A stretch of DNA of 64,000 bases from Pigmentiphaga sp. NML030171 (GCF_002188635.1 NZ_NINX01000019.1:24484-88483), one strand, 5' to 3'. Positions 51,944 through 60,958 are shown, counted from the stretch's first letter. Numbers and translations are program-made. The notes: generated by a model from the letters alone, not told the origin.

Positions 51944-52636
51944 ATGCTGAACATTGAAGGATTGAACCAGTTCTACGGCGGCAGCCACATCCTGCGCGAC
52001 ATCTCCATGACCGTGCCCGACGGCAAGCTGACCGTGCTGCTCGGCCGCAACGGCGTCGGCAAGACCACCCTGCTGCGCTGCCTGATGGGCGTCGTGCCGA
52101 CGAAAAGCGGCACCATCGCCTGGCGCGGCCAACCCTTCACCAGACTGCCCACCTACGAACGCGTCGCCCGCGGCCTCGCCTACGTGCCCCAGGGGCGCGA
52201 CATCTTCCCTCGCCTGACGGTCGAAGAAAACCTGCTGGTCGGGGCCGCCAGCCGCAAGGCGCCCGCCGGCGTGCCCGAGCACATCTACGCGCTGTTCCCG
52301 GTACTCAAGGACATGCGGGCCCGGCGCGGCGGGGATCTTTCGGGCGGCCAGCAGCAGCAACTGGCCATCGGCCGAGCCCTGATGAGCGAACCGCAGTTGT
52401 TGATCCTGGACGAACCCACGGAAGGCATCCAGCCTTCGATCATCCAGGAAATCGGCAGGACGCTGCGCCGCCTCGTCGACGAAATGGGGCTGACGGTGCT
52501 GCTGGTCGAGCAGTATTACGACTTCGCGAAAGCGATCGCGGACCGGTACTGGGTGATGAACCGGGGGGAAATCGTGGCCAATGGGCTGGGTGCGGACATG
52601 GATGCGCAAGGGGTGCGGGAGATGATCGCGGTCTAG
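51944..52636 (+). CDS. urtE: Urea ABC transporter ATP-binding protein UrtE
   Basis: A 230-aa LivF-type ATPase. Walker A is GRNGVGKTTLLRCLMG, the LivF-like stretch is LAYVPQGRDIFPRLTVEENLLVGA, the signature is LSGGQQQQLAIGRALMSEPQ, Walker B is LLILDEPTEGIQPSIIQEI, and the switch region reads VLLVEQYYDFAKAIADRYWVMNRGEIVANG, the Tyr-Tyr-Asp form typical of UrtE. It is the last gene of the urea importer. The following 120 nt (52637-52756) hold no gene and no clear terminator. Confidence 0.95.
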   Translation: MLNIEGLNQFYGGSHILRDISMTVPDGKLTVLLGRNGVGKTTLLRCLMGVVPTKSGTIAWRGQPFTRLPTYERVARGLAYVPQGRDIFPRLTVEENLLVGAASRKAPAGVPEHIYALFPVLKDMRARRGGDLSGGQQQQLAIGRALMSEPQLLILDEPTEGIQPSIIQEIGRTLRRLVDEMGLTVLLVEQYYDFAKAIADRYWVMNRGEIVANGLGADMDAQGVREMIAV

Positions 52637-52756
52637 ACCCGGCACATGCCAATATACGTTTCGCCGGCCCAGGCTGCGACCTCGCCGATCAAGGGCAGCC
52701 TTCATGGACGGCCCCCCCGGCCGGGACTTGCGCTGGCCGCCGCATTCACGCCATGT

Positions 52757-53713
52757 TCAATGGCAAAGGCTTCGGCGGGCGGCTTCGTACTCTTCGCGCA
52801 AACGCCGAACGAGCGCGGATGCGGAAACCACCTCGGTTACGCCGCCGATCCCCTGCCCTCCGCCCCAGATGTCCTTCCAAGCCTTAGGCTTGCTTTCCCC
52901 GTTCTCGAACGTCATGTCACGCGCATCGGAGCTGGGCAAGGCCGCCGGGTCCAGGCCCGCGTTCTGAATCGAGCGCTTCAGGTAGTTGCCGTGCACGCCG
53001 GTAAAAAGATTCGTATATACGACATCGTCGGAGCTGCCATCGACGATCGCCTGTTTGTACGCTTGTGGAGCGTTTGCCTCTTCGGTGGCGATGAACGCCG
53101 ATCCGATATACGCAAAATCGGCCCCCATCGCTCGCGCCGCCAGCACGGCCCCTCCGTGCGCCATGGCACCGCTCAATGCCAGCGGACCGTCGAACCACTG
53201 GCGGATTTCCTGAACCAGGGCGAACGGGCTTTTGATGCCCGCATGGCCTCCTGCGCCGGCCGCGACGGCAATGACGCCATCCGCCCCTTTCTCGATCGCC
53301 TTGCGCGCAAAGGTGTTGTTGATCACGTCGTGCATGACCACACCGCCATATGCGTGAATCGCGTCGTTCACCTCAGGCCTGGCCCCCAGTGAAGTGATCA
53401 CCAGCGGCACCTTGTGCTTGATCACGATGTCCAGATCATGATCGAGCCTGCTATTGGTCTTGTGCGTGATGAGATTGATGGCGAAAGGCGCCGAGCGTTG
53501 CTCGGCCGTCTTGTCGTGCAGCGCCAGAACCTCCTTGATCTCGCAAATCCACTCATCCAGCAGTGTTTGCGGTCTCGCATTGAGTGCAGGCATGGCTCCC
53601 ACGATTCCTGCTTTGCACTGCTCGATGACGAGTTTTGGATTACTAATGATGAACATGGGCGAACCAATCACCGGCAATGTCATCGTGTCGAACAGGGAGG
53701 GTAGTTTTCGCAT
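52757..53713 (-). CDS. Nitronate monooxygenase/2-nitropropane dioxygenase-like FMN protein
   Basis: A 318-aa FMN-binding TIM barrel of the NMO/FabK-like superfamily. N-terminus LPSLFDTMTLPVIGSPMFIISNPKLVIEQCKAGIVGAMPALNARPQTLLDEWI. FMN-site Gly/His stretches are GVIAVAAGAGGHAG and FDGPLALSGAMAHGGAVLAARAMGADFAYIGSAFIATEEA. In CoA-dependent clusters such proteins can act as enoyl reductases or dehydrogenases rather than on nitronates, so the exact reaction is open. GAAG 6 nt before 53713 fixes the start. Last gene of the operon that starts with the Bug receptor at 56406. Base composition is lower in GC than the urt block next door. Confidence 0.85.
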   Translation of the reverse strand: MRKLPSLFDTMTLPVIGSPMFIISNPKLVIEQCKAGIVGAMPALNARPQTLLDEWICEIKEVLALHDKTAEQRSAPFAINLITHKTNSRLDHDLDIVIKHKVPLVITSLGARPEVNDAIHAYGGVVMHDVINNTFARKAIEKGADGVIAVAAGAGGHAGIKSPFALVQEIRQWFDGPLALSGAMAHGGAVLAARAMGADFAYIGSAFIATEEANAPQAYKQAIVDGSSDDVVYTNLFTGVHGNYLKRSIQNAGLDPAALPSSDARDMTFENGESKPKAWKDIWGGGQGIGGVTEVVSASALVRRLREEYEAARRSLCH

Positions 53714-53738
53714 GTCAACTTCTCGAAAAAGGTAGCTA

Positions 53739-54554
53739 TCAAACTGGGCGGCCGATGGGCTCGAAAACAAGAGGCTCTTTCGCCTGGAACCGGGCCACGG
53801 CGTTTTGGTGTTCCTCGGTGCTCATGGCGACGGCTTGAGACAACGTTTCCATGTCCGCCAACGTCTTGGGGTCGGTCTCAAAAGAACGGTTGAGAATCGA
53901 CTTGGTCAAGCCGAACGCCGTTCTTGAACCCCGTGACAGGCGCCGCGCCATGTCGACGGCTCGGGCAAGCAAGACATCCGACTCAACGATGCCGTAGACG
54001 ATGCCCAATGACCGTGCTTCCTCGGCATCGATGGTTCTCGCGCTGTAGATCAGCTCCTTTGCGCGTTGCAGGCCGATCATCCTGGGTAGCAGATACAACC
54101 CGGACAGATCCGGTATCAGGCCCACCCGGGCAAAAACCTGGCAGAACCTCGCGGCAGGCGTCGCCATGATGAAGTCGGCCGCCAGACACAAATTGAATCC
54201 ACCTCCGAACGCTACGCCATCGACCGCCGCGATCACGGGCATCTCAAGGGCCGCGAGCTTGCTGCACCACGTATTGAGTTCCGCCACCCTACGCCTGGAT
54301 GACGCAGGGGGCCGCTGATCCCCCATAGACTGCAGATCTCCGCCCGCGCAGAAATTGCCGCCTTCGCCGATGATTATCAAAGCCCGAATGTCTTCGCTTC
54401 TTCGCAGTTGCTCCGCCACTTCGGCGATCTCGCCTCTCATCGTCATGTCCAACGCATTTCTGGCTTGGGGACGGTTGAGTGTCATGACGGCGATTCCATC
54501 TTCATCCACCTGGAATCGAATAGCCTGGAACGATAGGGTGCCATCCATGGACAT
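53739..54554 (-). CDS. Enoyl-CoA hydratase/isomerase family protein, PaaG-like
   Basis: A 271-aa crotonase. The oxyanion hole (EGGNFCAGGDLQSM; VDGVAFGGGFNLCLAADF) is present, but both catalytic glutamates of enoyl-CoA hydratase are replaced: Asn in GGGFNL and Phe in FCQVFARV. Instead an Asp sits in VGLIPDLSGLYLLPRMIG, the arrangement found in the PaaG-type delta3,delta2-enoyl-CoA isomerases. Isomerisation rather than hydration is therefore expected. It lies 5 nt after the other crotonase gene and 25 nt before the NMO-like gene in one operon. Confidence 0.85.
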   Translation of the reverse strand: MSMDGTLSFQAIRFQVDEDGIAVMTLNRPQARNALDMTMRGEIAEVAEQLRRSEDIRALIIIGEGGNFCAGGDLQSMGDQRPPASSRRRVAELNTWCSKLAALEMPVIAAVDGVAFGGGFNLCLAADFIMATPAARFCQVFARVGLIPDLSGLYLLPRMIGLQRAKELIYSARTIDAEEARSLGIVYGIVESDVLLARAVDMARRLSRGSRTAFGLTKSILNRSFETDPKTLADMETLSQAVAMSTEEHQNAVARFQAKEPLVFEPIGRPV

Positions 54555-54559
54555 GCCCC

Positions 54560-55381
54560 CTATCGGCCGACGAAGACCGGTGGGCGCCGTTCGATGAATG
54601 ATTGGCGTCCCTCCGCGGCGTCCTCCGTGGCGGAAAGCCTTTTCTGCACTTCCATGAATTCACCGACCGCGGCGAGCGCACCCTCCTCGACGGATTTTCT
54701 TACGTTCAACCGCGTGGCAATCACGGCGAGCGGAGCCTGCGAGGCTATGCGACGCGCAATGGACAGGGCCTCGGCGAATTCCTCTCCCGCGGGGGTCACG
54801 CGCTGTACGAAGTTCATTCGCATGGCATCGGCGCTATTGAACTCAATGCCTGACAGCAGCAAGAGCATTGCGTTGCCCACGCCCGCACGCTCTGCCATTC
54901 GGACAGTCGCCCCACCGGCGGCCATGATGCCCCTGCCGACTTCCATCTGCGTAAATCGGCAGTTGTCCGCTGCCACGACGACATCTGCCGCCAACATGAG
55001 TTCCACGCCAACGGTAAAGCAGATGCCCTTGACGGCCGCAACCATCGGCTTGGTGCGTCTGCGATAACCGGGCAGCCCCATGTCATGAGGCTCCACCAGA
55101 TTCTGGTCTCGTGGAACCGGCTTCTCGCCCCTGCGCTGGAATTCGGCCAAGGACGGCAGATCCATACCTCCCGTGAAATGATCGCCAACCGCGTACAGGA
55201 GCCCGACTCTAAGATCGGGATCGTCATCGAGGCGCGTGTATGCATCCGCAAGCTGGCGGAGCATGACGGGGGTGATTCCATTGCGTTTGGCAGGGCGGTT
55301 GATTCCAATCAGCAGGATATTGTCGAGAACCTGTGTATCGACACAACCTTCCGGCGGTGCGACGGTGTTTTCCGGGACCAT
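54560..55381 (-). CDS. Enoyl-CoA hydratase family protein
   Basis: A 273-aa crotonase. First oxyanion loop RPAKRNGITPVML, then DHFTGGMDLPSL; second GICFTVGVELMLAADVVVAADNCRFTQMEVGRGIMAAGGATVRMAERAG. Both Glu positions of a hydratase (GVEL and QMEV) are kept, unlike its neighbour, so hydration of an enoyl-CoA is plausible. The start is ATG 55381, with GGAG 6 nt upstream; an upstream TTG at 55420 would overlap the Bug gene. Second gene of the Bug-led operon. The substrate chain is unknown. Confidence 0.86.
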   Translation of the reverse strand: MVPENTVAPPEGCVDTQVLDNILLIGINRPAKRNGITPVMLRQLADAYTRLDDDPDLRVGLLYAVGDHFTGGMDLPSLAEFQRRGEKPVPRDQNLVEPHDMGLPGYRRRTKPMVAAVKGICFTVGVELMLAADVVVAADNCRFTQMEVGRGIMAAGGATVRMAERAGVGNAMLLLLSGIEFNSADAMRMNFVQRVTPAGEEFAEALSIARRIASQAPLAVIATRLNVRKSVEEGALAAVGEFMEVQKRLSATEDAAEGRQSFIERRPPVFVGR

Positions 55382-55416
55382 GATGACTCCGTTGGTGTTG
55401 GATGATTGGTGTTGGG

Positions 55417-56406
55417 TCAAACCTTGATGCCCGCAGCGCGAGCAATGCCGCCCCAGCGATCCATGCCCACCTTGATCTCGGTGGCGAGCTCCTGTGGAGT
55501 GCTGGTCCAGATTTCAAACTGCTGTTCACTCGCAGATTGCCGCACCTGGGGAGATCTGAGGCTCGTCAGCAAGGCGGCATGCAACTTCTCGCGAATATCC
55601 CGTGGCAGCTTCGCAGGTCCCACGACGGCGAACCAAAGATCCGTACCCGCCTCGGTAAATCCGCTGAATCCCGCCTCCTCCATCGTTGGCACGTTCGGCA
55701 AATAGGGCCAGCGCTTCGCTGTCGTCACGGCTAGTTGGCGCACCCTGCCGGCCGAGACCAGTGGCTGCGAGTTGGTAGGCATGTCAAACATGAACGTGAT
55801 ATCCCCGGCCAGCAGCGCTGCAAGTGCCGGCGCATTTCCCCTGTATGGAACATGAAGCATGGGCACCTGACCGATGTGACTCAGAATCTCTCCAGACAAA
55901 TGATTCGAAGCACCGACACCTGCCGACCCATATGAGACCGGATGTTGCTTCGCATACTCCAGGAGGTCCTTGACGTTTCGGATGGGGCTGTCACTTCGAA
56001 CGATCAGTTGGTTGGCATACCGGCAAGCCAATGTCAATGGCGTGAAATCCGCCACGGCATCGAACGGCATCTTTGGATACACGCTGGGATTGATGGAGTG
56101 CGAACCGGTGGTCGCAAGACCAATGGTGTAGCCGTCGGGTTCGGCTGCGGCGATTCTCTTGCAGCCCACATTGCCCCCTGCCCCACCAAAATTCTCGACC
56201 ACCACCGGCTGCTTGAGGACCTCGGCCAGTTGTGCCGCGACGGGCCTTGAGAACGCATCGGAAGGGCCTCCCACCGCGTAAGGAACGATCCAACGGATTG
56301 GTCTGGCCGGCCACTCCGCTGCCCGAACACTGCCAGGAAGCGCAACGCTGGCGAAGCCTGCCAGCACCTGGCGCCTGGAAACTGAACTGCGTTTTCCGGT
56401 GTGCAT
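55417..56406 (-). CDS. Bug/TctC family tripartite tricarboxylate-type periplasmic receptor
   Basis: A 329-aa extracytoplasmic receptor. The signal peptide starts SSVSRRQVLAGFASVAL, with a twin-arginine-like SRRQVL, then EWPARPIRWIVPYAVGGPSDAFSRPVAAQL, the standard Bug start. Further marks are VENFGGAGGNVGCKRIAAAEPDGYTIGLATTGSHSINPSVY, HPVSYGSAGVGASNHLSGE, and MLHVPYRGNAPALAALLAGDITFMFDM. No TctA/TctB membrane proteins are adjacent, as is common for these orphan receptors in Bordetella-type genomes. It is first in an operon of CoA-pathway genes, so it probably binds the acid that the cluster degrades. Two TetR-like sites lie in its promoter. Confidence 0.93.
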   Translation of the reverse strand: MHTGKRSSVSRRQVLAGFASVALPGSVRAAEWPARPIRWIVPYAVGGPSDAFSRPVAAQLAEVLKQPVVVENFGGAGGNVGCKRIAAAEPDGYTIGLATTGSHSINPSVYPKMPFDAVADFTPLTLACRYANQLIVRSDSPIRNVKDLLEYAKQHPVSYGSAGVGASNHLSGEILSHIGQVPMLHVPYRGNAPALAALLAGDITFMFDMPTNSQPLVSAGRVRQLAVTTAKRWPYLPNVPTMEEAGFSGFTEAGTDLWFAVVGPAKLPRDIREKLHAALLTSLRSPQVRQSASEQQFEIWTSTPQELATEIKVGMDRWGGIARAAGIKV

Positions 56407-56428
56407 ATCTGTCTCCAGCCACTTTAAA

Positions 56429-56460
56429 TACTTTCCAGTATATTATTTTACCTTCCGGTA
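56429..56460. promoter_or_regulatory. Two TACYNNNNRGTA operators upstream of the Bug operon
   Basis: TACTTTCCAGTA (56429-56440) and TACCTTCCGGTA (56449-56460) are 20 bp apart centre to centre, 23 nt upstream of the Bug ATG. They match the palindrome also found at 60866-60958 and 62498-62574. Confidence 0.7.
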
Positions 56461-56501
56461 AACGGCAAGATTCTTATTCGAGCCCCTGTGTCAGCAGGGA
56501 T

Positions 56502-57215
56502 TCAAGCCGGCGCGAGCCCCGTGGTCATGCCCCCGCACACGTAGATCGTTTGACCGGTGACAAATCCGCTACGAGCATCCAGCAGATACTCGACGGTGTG
56601 GGCAACATCCTCCGGCTCCCCCATTCGCCGCACGGGTATCGCCTCCACGATGGCCCGGGTCCGGGGAGCATCGGTCGGATTGGCTGCCTCAAAGAGGGGG
56701 GTTCGGATAGGGCCCGGGCCCACCGCATTCACGGTTATGCCATGTCGGCCGAGTTCCAGCGCCCAAACACGTGAGGCACCGATCAAACCTGCCTTGGACG
56801 CCGCATAGGCGGTACGCAGTTCTTTGCCCAATGCTGCTCTGGATGAGATGTTCACCACACGGCCGAACCGCGCTGCCTTCATCCCCGGCAGCAAGGCTTG
56901 CAGGCACTGGAATGCACAGCGTAGGTTCAGCGCGTAGGCAAGATCGAATTCGGTCAAGGTCTGTTCTTCGATGCTGGCCGGACAGACCATGCCGACGTTG
57001 TTGACCAAACGGGTAATAGGACCATCCTCCAGTGCACGCGACAGCGCTCTCGCCGTGTCAGCGGCGTCCGAGAGGTCGACGGTGATCGTTCCGCCAGCGC
57101 GGTCAAGGACGACGACATCGCGGCCAAGGTCGCGGCAGGCCTGCGCGATCGCAGCTCCGATACCCGAGCCGCCGCCCGTGACCAGGACTCGCTCCCTCAC
57201 ATGATTCTTCTGCAT
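56502..57215 (-). CDS. SDR family oxidoreductase
   Basis: A 237-aa short-chain dehydrogenase. Cofactor loop is VTGGGSGIGAAIAQ, followed by the basic-to-Asp switch VVVLDRAGG that suggests NAD preference. NNVG at about 77; Ser in NISSRAALGKE; Tyr/Lys in AYAASKAG; and VNAVGPGPIRTPLFEA. It probably oxidises a hydroxyacyl-CoA or alcohol intermediate of the cluster. The start at 57215 has AGGA just upstream. It follows the acyl-CoA synthetase gene by 8 nt and ends the operon that starts at 60836. Confidence 0.87.
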   Translation of the reverse strand: MQKNHVRERVLVTGGGSGIGAAIAQACRDLGRDVVVLDRAGGTITVDLSDAADTARALSRALEDGPITRLVNNVGMVCPASIEEQTLTEFDLAYALNLRCAFQCLQALLPGMKAARFGRVVNISSRAALGKELRTAYAASKAGLIGASRVWALELGRHGITVNAVGPGPIRTPLFEAANPTDAPRTRAIVEAIPVRRMGEPEDVAHTVEYLLDARSGFVTGQTIYVCGGMTTGLAPA

Positions 57216-57223
57216 GACTTTCC

Positions 57224-59314
57224 TCAGAACGTGTAGACAACGGCGTCCACAGCTCGGCACCCAAGGCCTTCCGCTGAGACGATGACCGGATTGATGTCGA
57301 TACTCTCGATACGTTCGTCACCCAGCATCAGGTTGCCTACAGCGAGAACAGCTTCGCTGAAGGCCTGGGTGTCCAACGGAGGCTCGCCCCGTACGCCGCG
57401 CAGAATCGGAGCGATACGAAGTCGACCGAGCCGTTCCCTGACCTCATCGGCCGAGAACGGTGCAAGGAGGATTGCGTTGTCGGCAAGGACTTCCACGTAC
57501 TTTCCGCCATCGCCAATGACTACCACGGCTCCGAAAACGGGGTCCCGGCGTGCTCCGATCATCAATTCACGCATGCCCTTGCAGTACTCGGCGACGATCA
57601 TTCCGTCAAAAGAAAGTCCGCCGGATGTGCAAACGGAGCGGAACTCTTCATAGGCAACCCGCATTTCTTCTTCGGTACTCACGCCGATCTTCACGAGCCC
57701 GAGTTCGGTCTTGTGCGCCACTGTGCTGGAGCAGCCCTTGACGACGACCGAGGAACCGATCTCTTGTAATGCCAGGATGGCCCGCTCCAGGGTCGCGCAG
57801 AAGACGTGCCTGACGACAGGCACTCCCTTGCTTGCAACCAGCGCAAGGCTTTCAGCTTCATTCAGCATGCGAGAGGCGTTCGAGCGCCTCTCGCGTGGCA
57901 ACGACGGAGGAGCGGGCCTGCTCCGTGCGGCCGCCTGTAGCCGATGATGATGAGCCGTAAGTTGATCCAGCGCCGCAACAGCTCTGCTCTCGGACATGAA
58001 CGTAGGAATGCCTCGCGCCAGGAACAATGCCGCGACATCCGGTTGGGGAGAGGCAGCGACTACGGGCTTGCCTGTCTCGGATTCCAGAAGAGCTGCGGCC
58101 TGCGCATAGCTTGCGACGTCGTATCCCGCACCCGAGACTGGAAACGCGGCCAGAAATGCGTCCGCGGACGGATCGCTGGCTATGACGGACAGGGCCTTTC
58201 CGAACAGGCTACTGTCGTTGAGAATCGCGCCGGTGATGTCGACAGGATTGCCGATGTTCGCAAACGAAGGCAGGATGGCTCGCAAGCCATCGCGCGTCTC
58301 AACCTGGAACTCGGCCATCTGCATGCCGCGCGAGATTGCGGCATCGGTGGCCAGGACACCCGCGGCACCGGAATTACTGACCGTCACCAACTTGCGACCA
58401 TTGATCTTCCAGCGCTTGAGATACATCTCCGCCGCGTCCACCAGTTCTTCCATGGTTTCCGCCCGCCATATGCCGTGGCGCTCCAGGAACGCATCGACAA
58501 CGCGATCCTCGCTTGCAATCGCGCCCGTATGGGACAATGCCGCAGCCTGGCCTGCGGGCGTTCGACCAGACTTGAGCGCGAGCACCGGCAGGCAGCGTTC
58601 CTGCGCGATTCTCCCCAATCGAGCCAGGTTTTGAGGATCGGGCATGCCCTCGAGATACAGCATCATCAGCCGGACCTGCTCGTCCTCCGCGACGGCGGCC
58701 GCCAATTCCGCTATGGTCACGTCAGCATCGTTTCCAGTTGCGTGCGCATGCCTTATACCAAGTCCGCGACGGCGTAACAGACCGTACGGTGCCATTCCGA
58801 GTGTGCCGCTCTGACTGAGGATGGCGATGCTGCCGTCTTGAGGCGGGCACTCCTTGATCATCGTTGAAAACGTCGCCAGCGCCCCATTGCTGAAGTTGGC
58901 AAGCCCTTGGCAATTGGGACCCACTATGCGCATCCCGGACTCTCTTGCGACACGAACCATGTTCCGCTCGAGTTCACGCCCTTGCTCCGAGTGGCCTTCC
59001 CCGAACCCCGAGGCCATCACCACACAGACCTTCGAGCCAATGGCAGCACATTGATTGACGGCGTCAACCGCGTCGTCGCGCGATACGGCAATGATCGCCA
59101 GGTCCGGCACATCGGGAAGCGCCGCGAGCGATGGATAGGCGCGCAAACCCTGTACCTCGGGGCGGGTGGGATTGATGGGGTAGATTCCCCCTTTGAATCC
59201 GTGCCTCTGAAGATAGTCGACAGGGCGACCGCCAATCTTGTCCGGGTTTTGTGATGCGCCCACTATCGCAATTGACCTTGGATTGAGGGCCGCGCTCAGA
59301 TTGTTGCTTGTCAC
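57224..59314 (-). CDS. NDP-forming acyl-CoA synthetase (acetate-CoA ligase type)
   Basis: A 696-aa enzyme fusing alpha and beta parts of succinyl-CoA synthetase-like ligases. CoA-binding domain SIAIVGASQNPDKIGGRPVDYLQRHG at the start, then MRIVGPNCQGLANF and LSQSGTLGMAPYGLLRRRGLG. The phosphorylated His is in AALSHTGAIASED. The C-terminal ATP-grasp half begins near LNEAESLALVASKGVPVVRH and contains VVKGCSSTVAHKTELGLV. It activates a carboxylic acid with CoA using ATP, giving ADP and phosphate. Its ATG overlaps the DUF35 stop by 4 nt. It is the probable entry step of this pathway. Confidence 0.92.
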   Translation of the reverse strand: MTSNNLSAALNPRSIAIVGASQNPDKIGGRPVDYLQRHGFKGGIYPINPTRPEVQGLRAYPSLAALPDVPDLAIIAVSRDDAVDAVNQCAAIGSKVCVVMASGFGEGHSEQGRELERNMVRVARESGMRIVGPNCQGLANFSNGALATFSTMIKECPPQDGSIAILSQSGTLGMAPYGLLRRRGLGIRHAHATGNDADVTIAELAAAVAEDEQVRLMMLYLEGMPDPQNLARLGRIAQERCLPVLALKSGRTPAGQAAALSHTGAIASEDRVVDAFLERHGIWRAETMEELVDAAEMYLKRWKINGRKLVTVSNSGAAGVLATDAAISRGMQMAEFQVETRDGLRAILPSFANIGNPVDITGAILNDSSLFGKALSVIASDPSADAFLAAFPVSGAGYDVASYAQAAALLESETGKPVVAASPQPDVAALFLARGIPTFMSESRAVAALDQLTAHHHRLQAAARSRPAPPSLPRERRSNASRMLNEAESLALVASKGVPVVRHVFCATLERAILALQEIGSSVVVKGCSSTVAHKTELGLVKIGVSTEEEMRVAYEEFRSVCTSGGLSFDGMIVAEYCKGMRELMIGARRDPVFGAVVVIGDGGKYVEVLADNAILLAPFSADEVRERLGRLRIAPILRGVRGEPPLDTQAFSEAVLAVGNLMLGDERIESIDINPVIVSAEGLGCRAVDAVVYTF

Positions 59315-59703
59315 GTCGTCTCCTTTTTGGCTGGAAGCGATGACGCCTCGAAGAATGGAAGCATCTGGTTTTCATGGGTGATGAAGCCGACCGTCACCCT
59401 GTCTCCTATTCGAAGACCCATGGCCCCATGCCCCATCACGCGAAAACCTTCGTCCGCGTCGACCAGCACAATGTTGTAGGGCGCCATGGACTGCCAGCTT
59501 TCGCCCGGCGCACGCTCGACAGTAGTGAGCGCGTAAAGCCTGCCATGACCGGAAGCGACCTTGGATTCAGGAGCCAGGTCACCGCAGGCGGGGCAAAACG
59601 GCCGCTGAAAGTACCAGGCATGCCCGCAAACCGGACAAGTCTGAAAGCAAAGTGCCGGGTGTCCGCTGGTCCAGCTTCGATGCGAAATAGGCGGGCCGCT
59701 CAT
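59311..59703 (-). CDS. DUF35 OB-fold/zinc-ribbon acyl-CoA-associated protein
   Basis: A 130-aa protein with an N-terminal rubredoxin-like zinc ribbon (Cys23, Cys26, Cys37, Cys40 in CPVCGHAWYFQRPFCPACGD), then an OB fold (GRLYALTTVERAPGESWQSMAPYNIVLVDADEGFRVMGHG, IGDRVTVGF). DUF35 proteins partner thiolase-like proteins and shape the acyl-CoA site; in the Ltp2 steroid-side-chain aldolases the DUF35 domain is required for activity. Here its start overlaps the thiolase stop by 4 nt and its own stop overlaps the acyl-CoA synthetase, so it is clearly part of that complex. Confidence 0.9.
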   Translation of the reverse strand: MSGPPISHRSWTSGHPALCFQTCPVCGHAWYFQRPFCPACGDLAPESKVASGHGRLYALTTVERAPGESWQSMAPYNIVLVDADEGFRVMGHGAMGLRIGDRVTVGFITHENQMLPFFEASSLPAKKETT

Positions 59704-60836
59704 CTCACGCGCTCCAGGAAGGCGGTCACGTGCGAAGAGAGAACCCCCCCATCGCCATGCAGCAACGCAACGGTCGGGCTTTTTACCTGCCGTCCTTCTG
59801 CGCGTCCGGTCAACTGCAGCTGGGCTTCGACAAGATGGGCCATGGCCCCGGCGCATCCACAGTGTCCATAGCTGAGCAGTCCCCCATGGGTATTCAGGGG
59901 AAACCGGCCATCCCGGCCAAACCATCCCTCCCGAGCCATCTTTCCTGCCTCCCCCCGAGGTGCGATACCCAGCTCTTCCAACAGGATGGTAAGAGTGATC
60001 GTGAAACTATCGTAGATGGCGAAATAATCGGCATCCGCAACAGTTGCGCCGGATTTCGCCACGGCCTGCTCCAGGGATCTGGAGGCCCCGAATTGCGTCA
60101 AGTCACGAGCGGCCGACACATGCTGATGAGTGTGTGCCTGCGCGCAGCCAATGACTTGAACGCCAATGTCGCCTGTGCGCTCCCTACTGACAACGAATGC
60201 GGCACCACCATCCGATACAGGGCAGCAATCGAGCAGTTTGAGGGGACTGGCGATCACGCGCGAACTCATCACATCCGACAAGCCAATCAATTGCTTGTGA
60301 TGGGCGCCTGGATGATTCACTGCATGTGACCTCATCACAACGGCGTGCTCGGCAAGATCCTCCTCGGTCACGCCGTACTTGTGCATGTAGCGCGAGGCCA
60401 CAAGTGCGTAGTAGGCGGGTATCGTGGGCCCTAGCGGTACCTCGTATGTCGGGTGCCCTACCTGCGCCAGGCTGCGCAGCGTATCGACAGAGGATTGGCC
60501 GCTCAAGCGGTTCTCCCCAGCCACGACAAGGACATGCTCTGCGGCACCGGACAGGACCAGTTCGCTCGCCAGCATGAGCATCGCCAGGCCGGTTGCGCCG
60601 CCAAGCTGCATCGCATGCGCAATGGATGGCATCAATCCGAAATGCTCGGCAAATACCGTACTGAGCATCAAATGCGGATGTGTCGTGGAGTAGCCGCAGA
60701 TCAACCCATCAATCTGTCGGCGCTCCAGGCCGGCATCCTTCAATGCGGCGATGGCGGCCTCGCTCATCAAAGACAGCGTGTCGCTGTCCTGGTGGCGACC
60801 GAATGAGGTCATGCCCACACCAGTAATCCAACTCAT
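59700..60836 (-). CDS. Thiolase-like (SCP2/Ltp-type) protein lacking the nucleophilic Cys
   Basis: A 378-aa thiolase-fold protein. N-terminus SWITGVGMTSFGRHQDSDTLSLMSEAAIAALKDAGL. Where thiolases carry the acylated Cys, this one reads HAMQLGGATGLAML (about residues 75-87), so the Cys is replaced by Gly/Ala. C-terminal YGHCGCAGAMAHLVEAQLQLTG resembles the GHxxGATG His/Cys region. With the overlapping DUF35 gene this fits a lipid-transfer/aldolase type enzyme that cleaves beta-hydroxyacyl-CoA by retro-aldol chemistry rather than a true thiolase; that is inference. AGGA precedes ATG 60836. First gene of the operon, divergent from tetR. Confidence 0.85.
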   Translation of the reverse strand: MSWITGVGMTSFGRHQDSDTLSLMSEAAIAALKDAGLERRQIDGLICGYSTTHPHLMLSTVFAEHFGLMPSIAHAMQLGGATGLAMLMLASELVLSGAAEHVLVVAGENRLSGQSSVDTLRSLAQVGHPTYEVPLGPTIPAYYALVASRYMHKYGVTEEDLAEHAVVMRSHAVNHPGAHHKQLIGLSDVMSSRVIASPLKLLDCCPVSDGGAAFVVSRERTGDIGVQVIGCAQAHTHQHVSAARDLTQFGASRSLEQAVAKSGATVADADYFAIYDSFTITLTILLEELGIAPRGEAGKMAREGWFGRDGRFPLNTHGGLLSYGHCGCAGAMAHLVEAQLQLTGRAEGRQVKSPTVALLHGDGGVLSSHVTAFLERVR

Positions 60837-60865
60837 GGATGTCCTTTTGGCAAGCGACCGACCCA

Positions 60866-60958
60866 TACCAATCAGTAGAATTTCCAACCATACCGATCGA
60901 TGATATCATCGCCTAGCAGTCAAACGTACCAATAAGGATATTAGTCTACCGACCGGTA
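60866..60958. promoter_or_regulatory. TetR operators between the thiolase operon and the TetR gene
   Basis: TACCAATCAGTA (60866-60877) and TACCGACCGGTA (60947-60958) are full TACYNNNNRGTA palindromes. A degenerate copy, TACCGATCGATG, lies at 60891-60902. They flank the divergent promoters of the thiolase gene and tetR. Confidence 0.75.
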
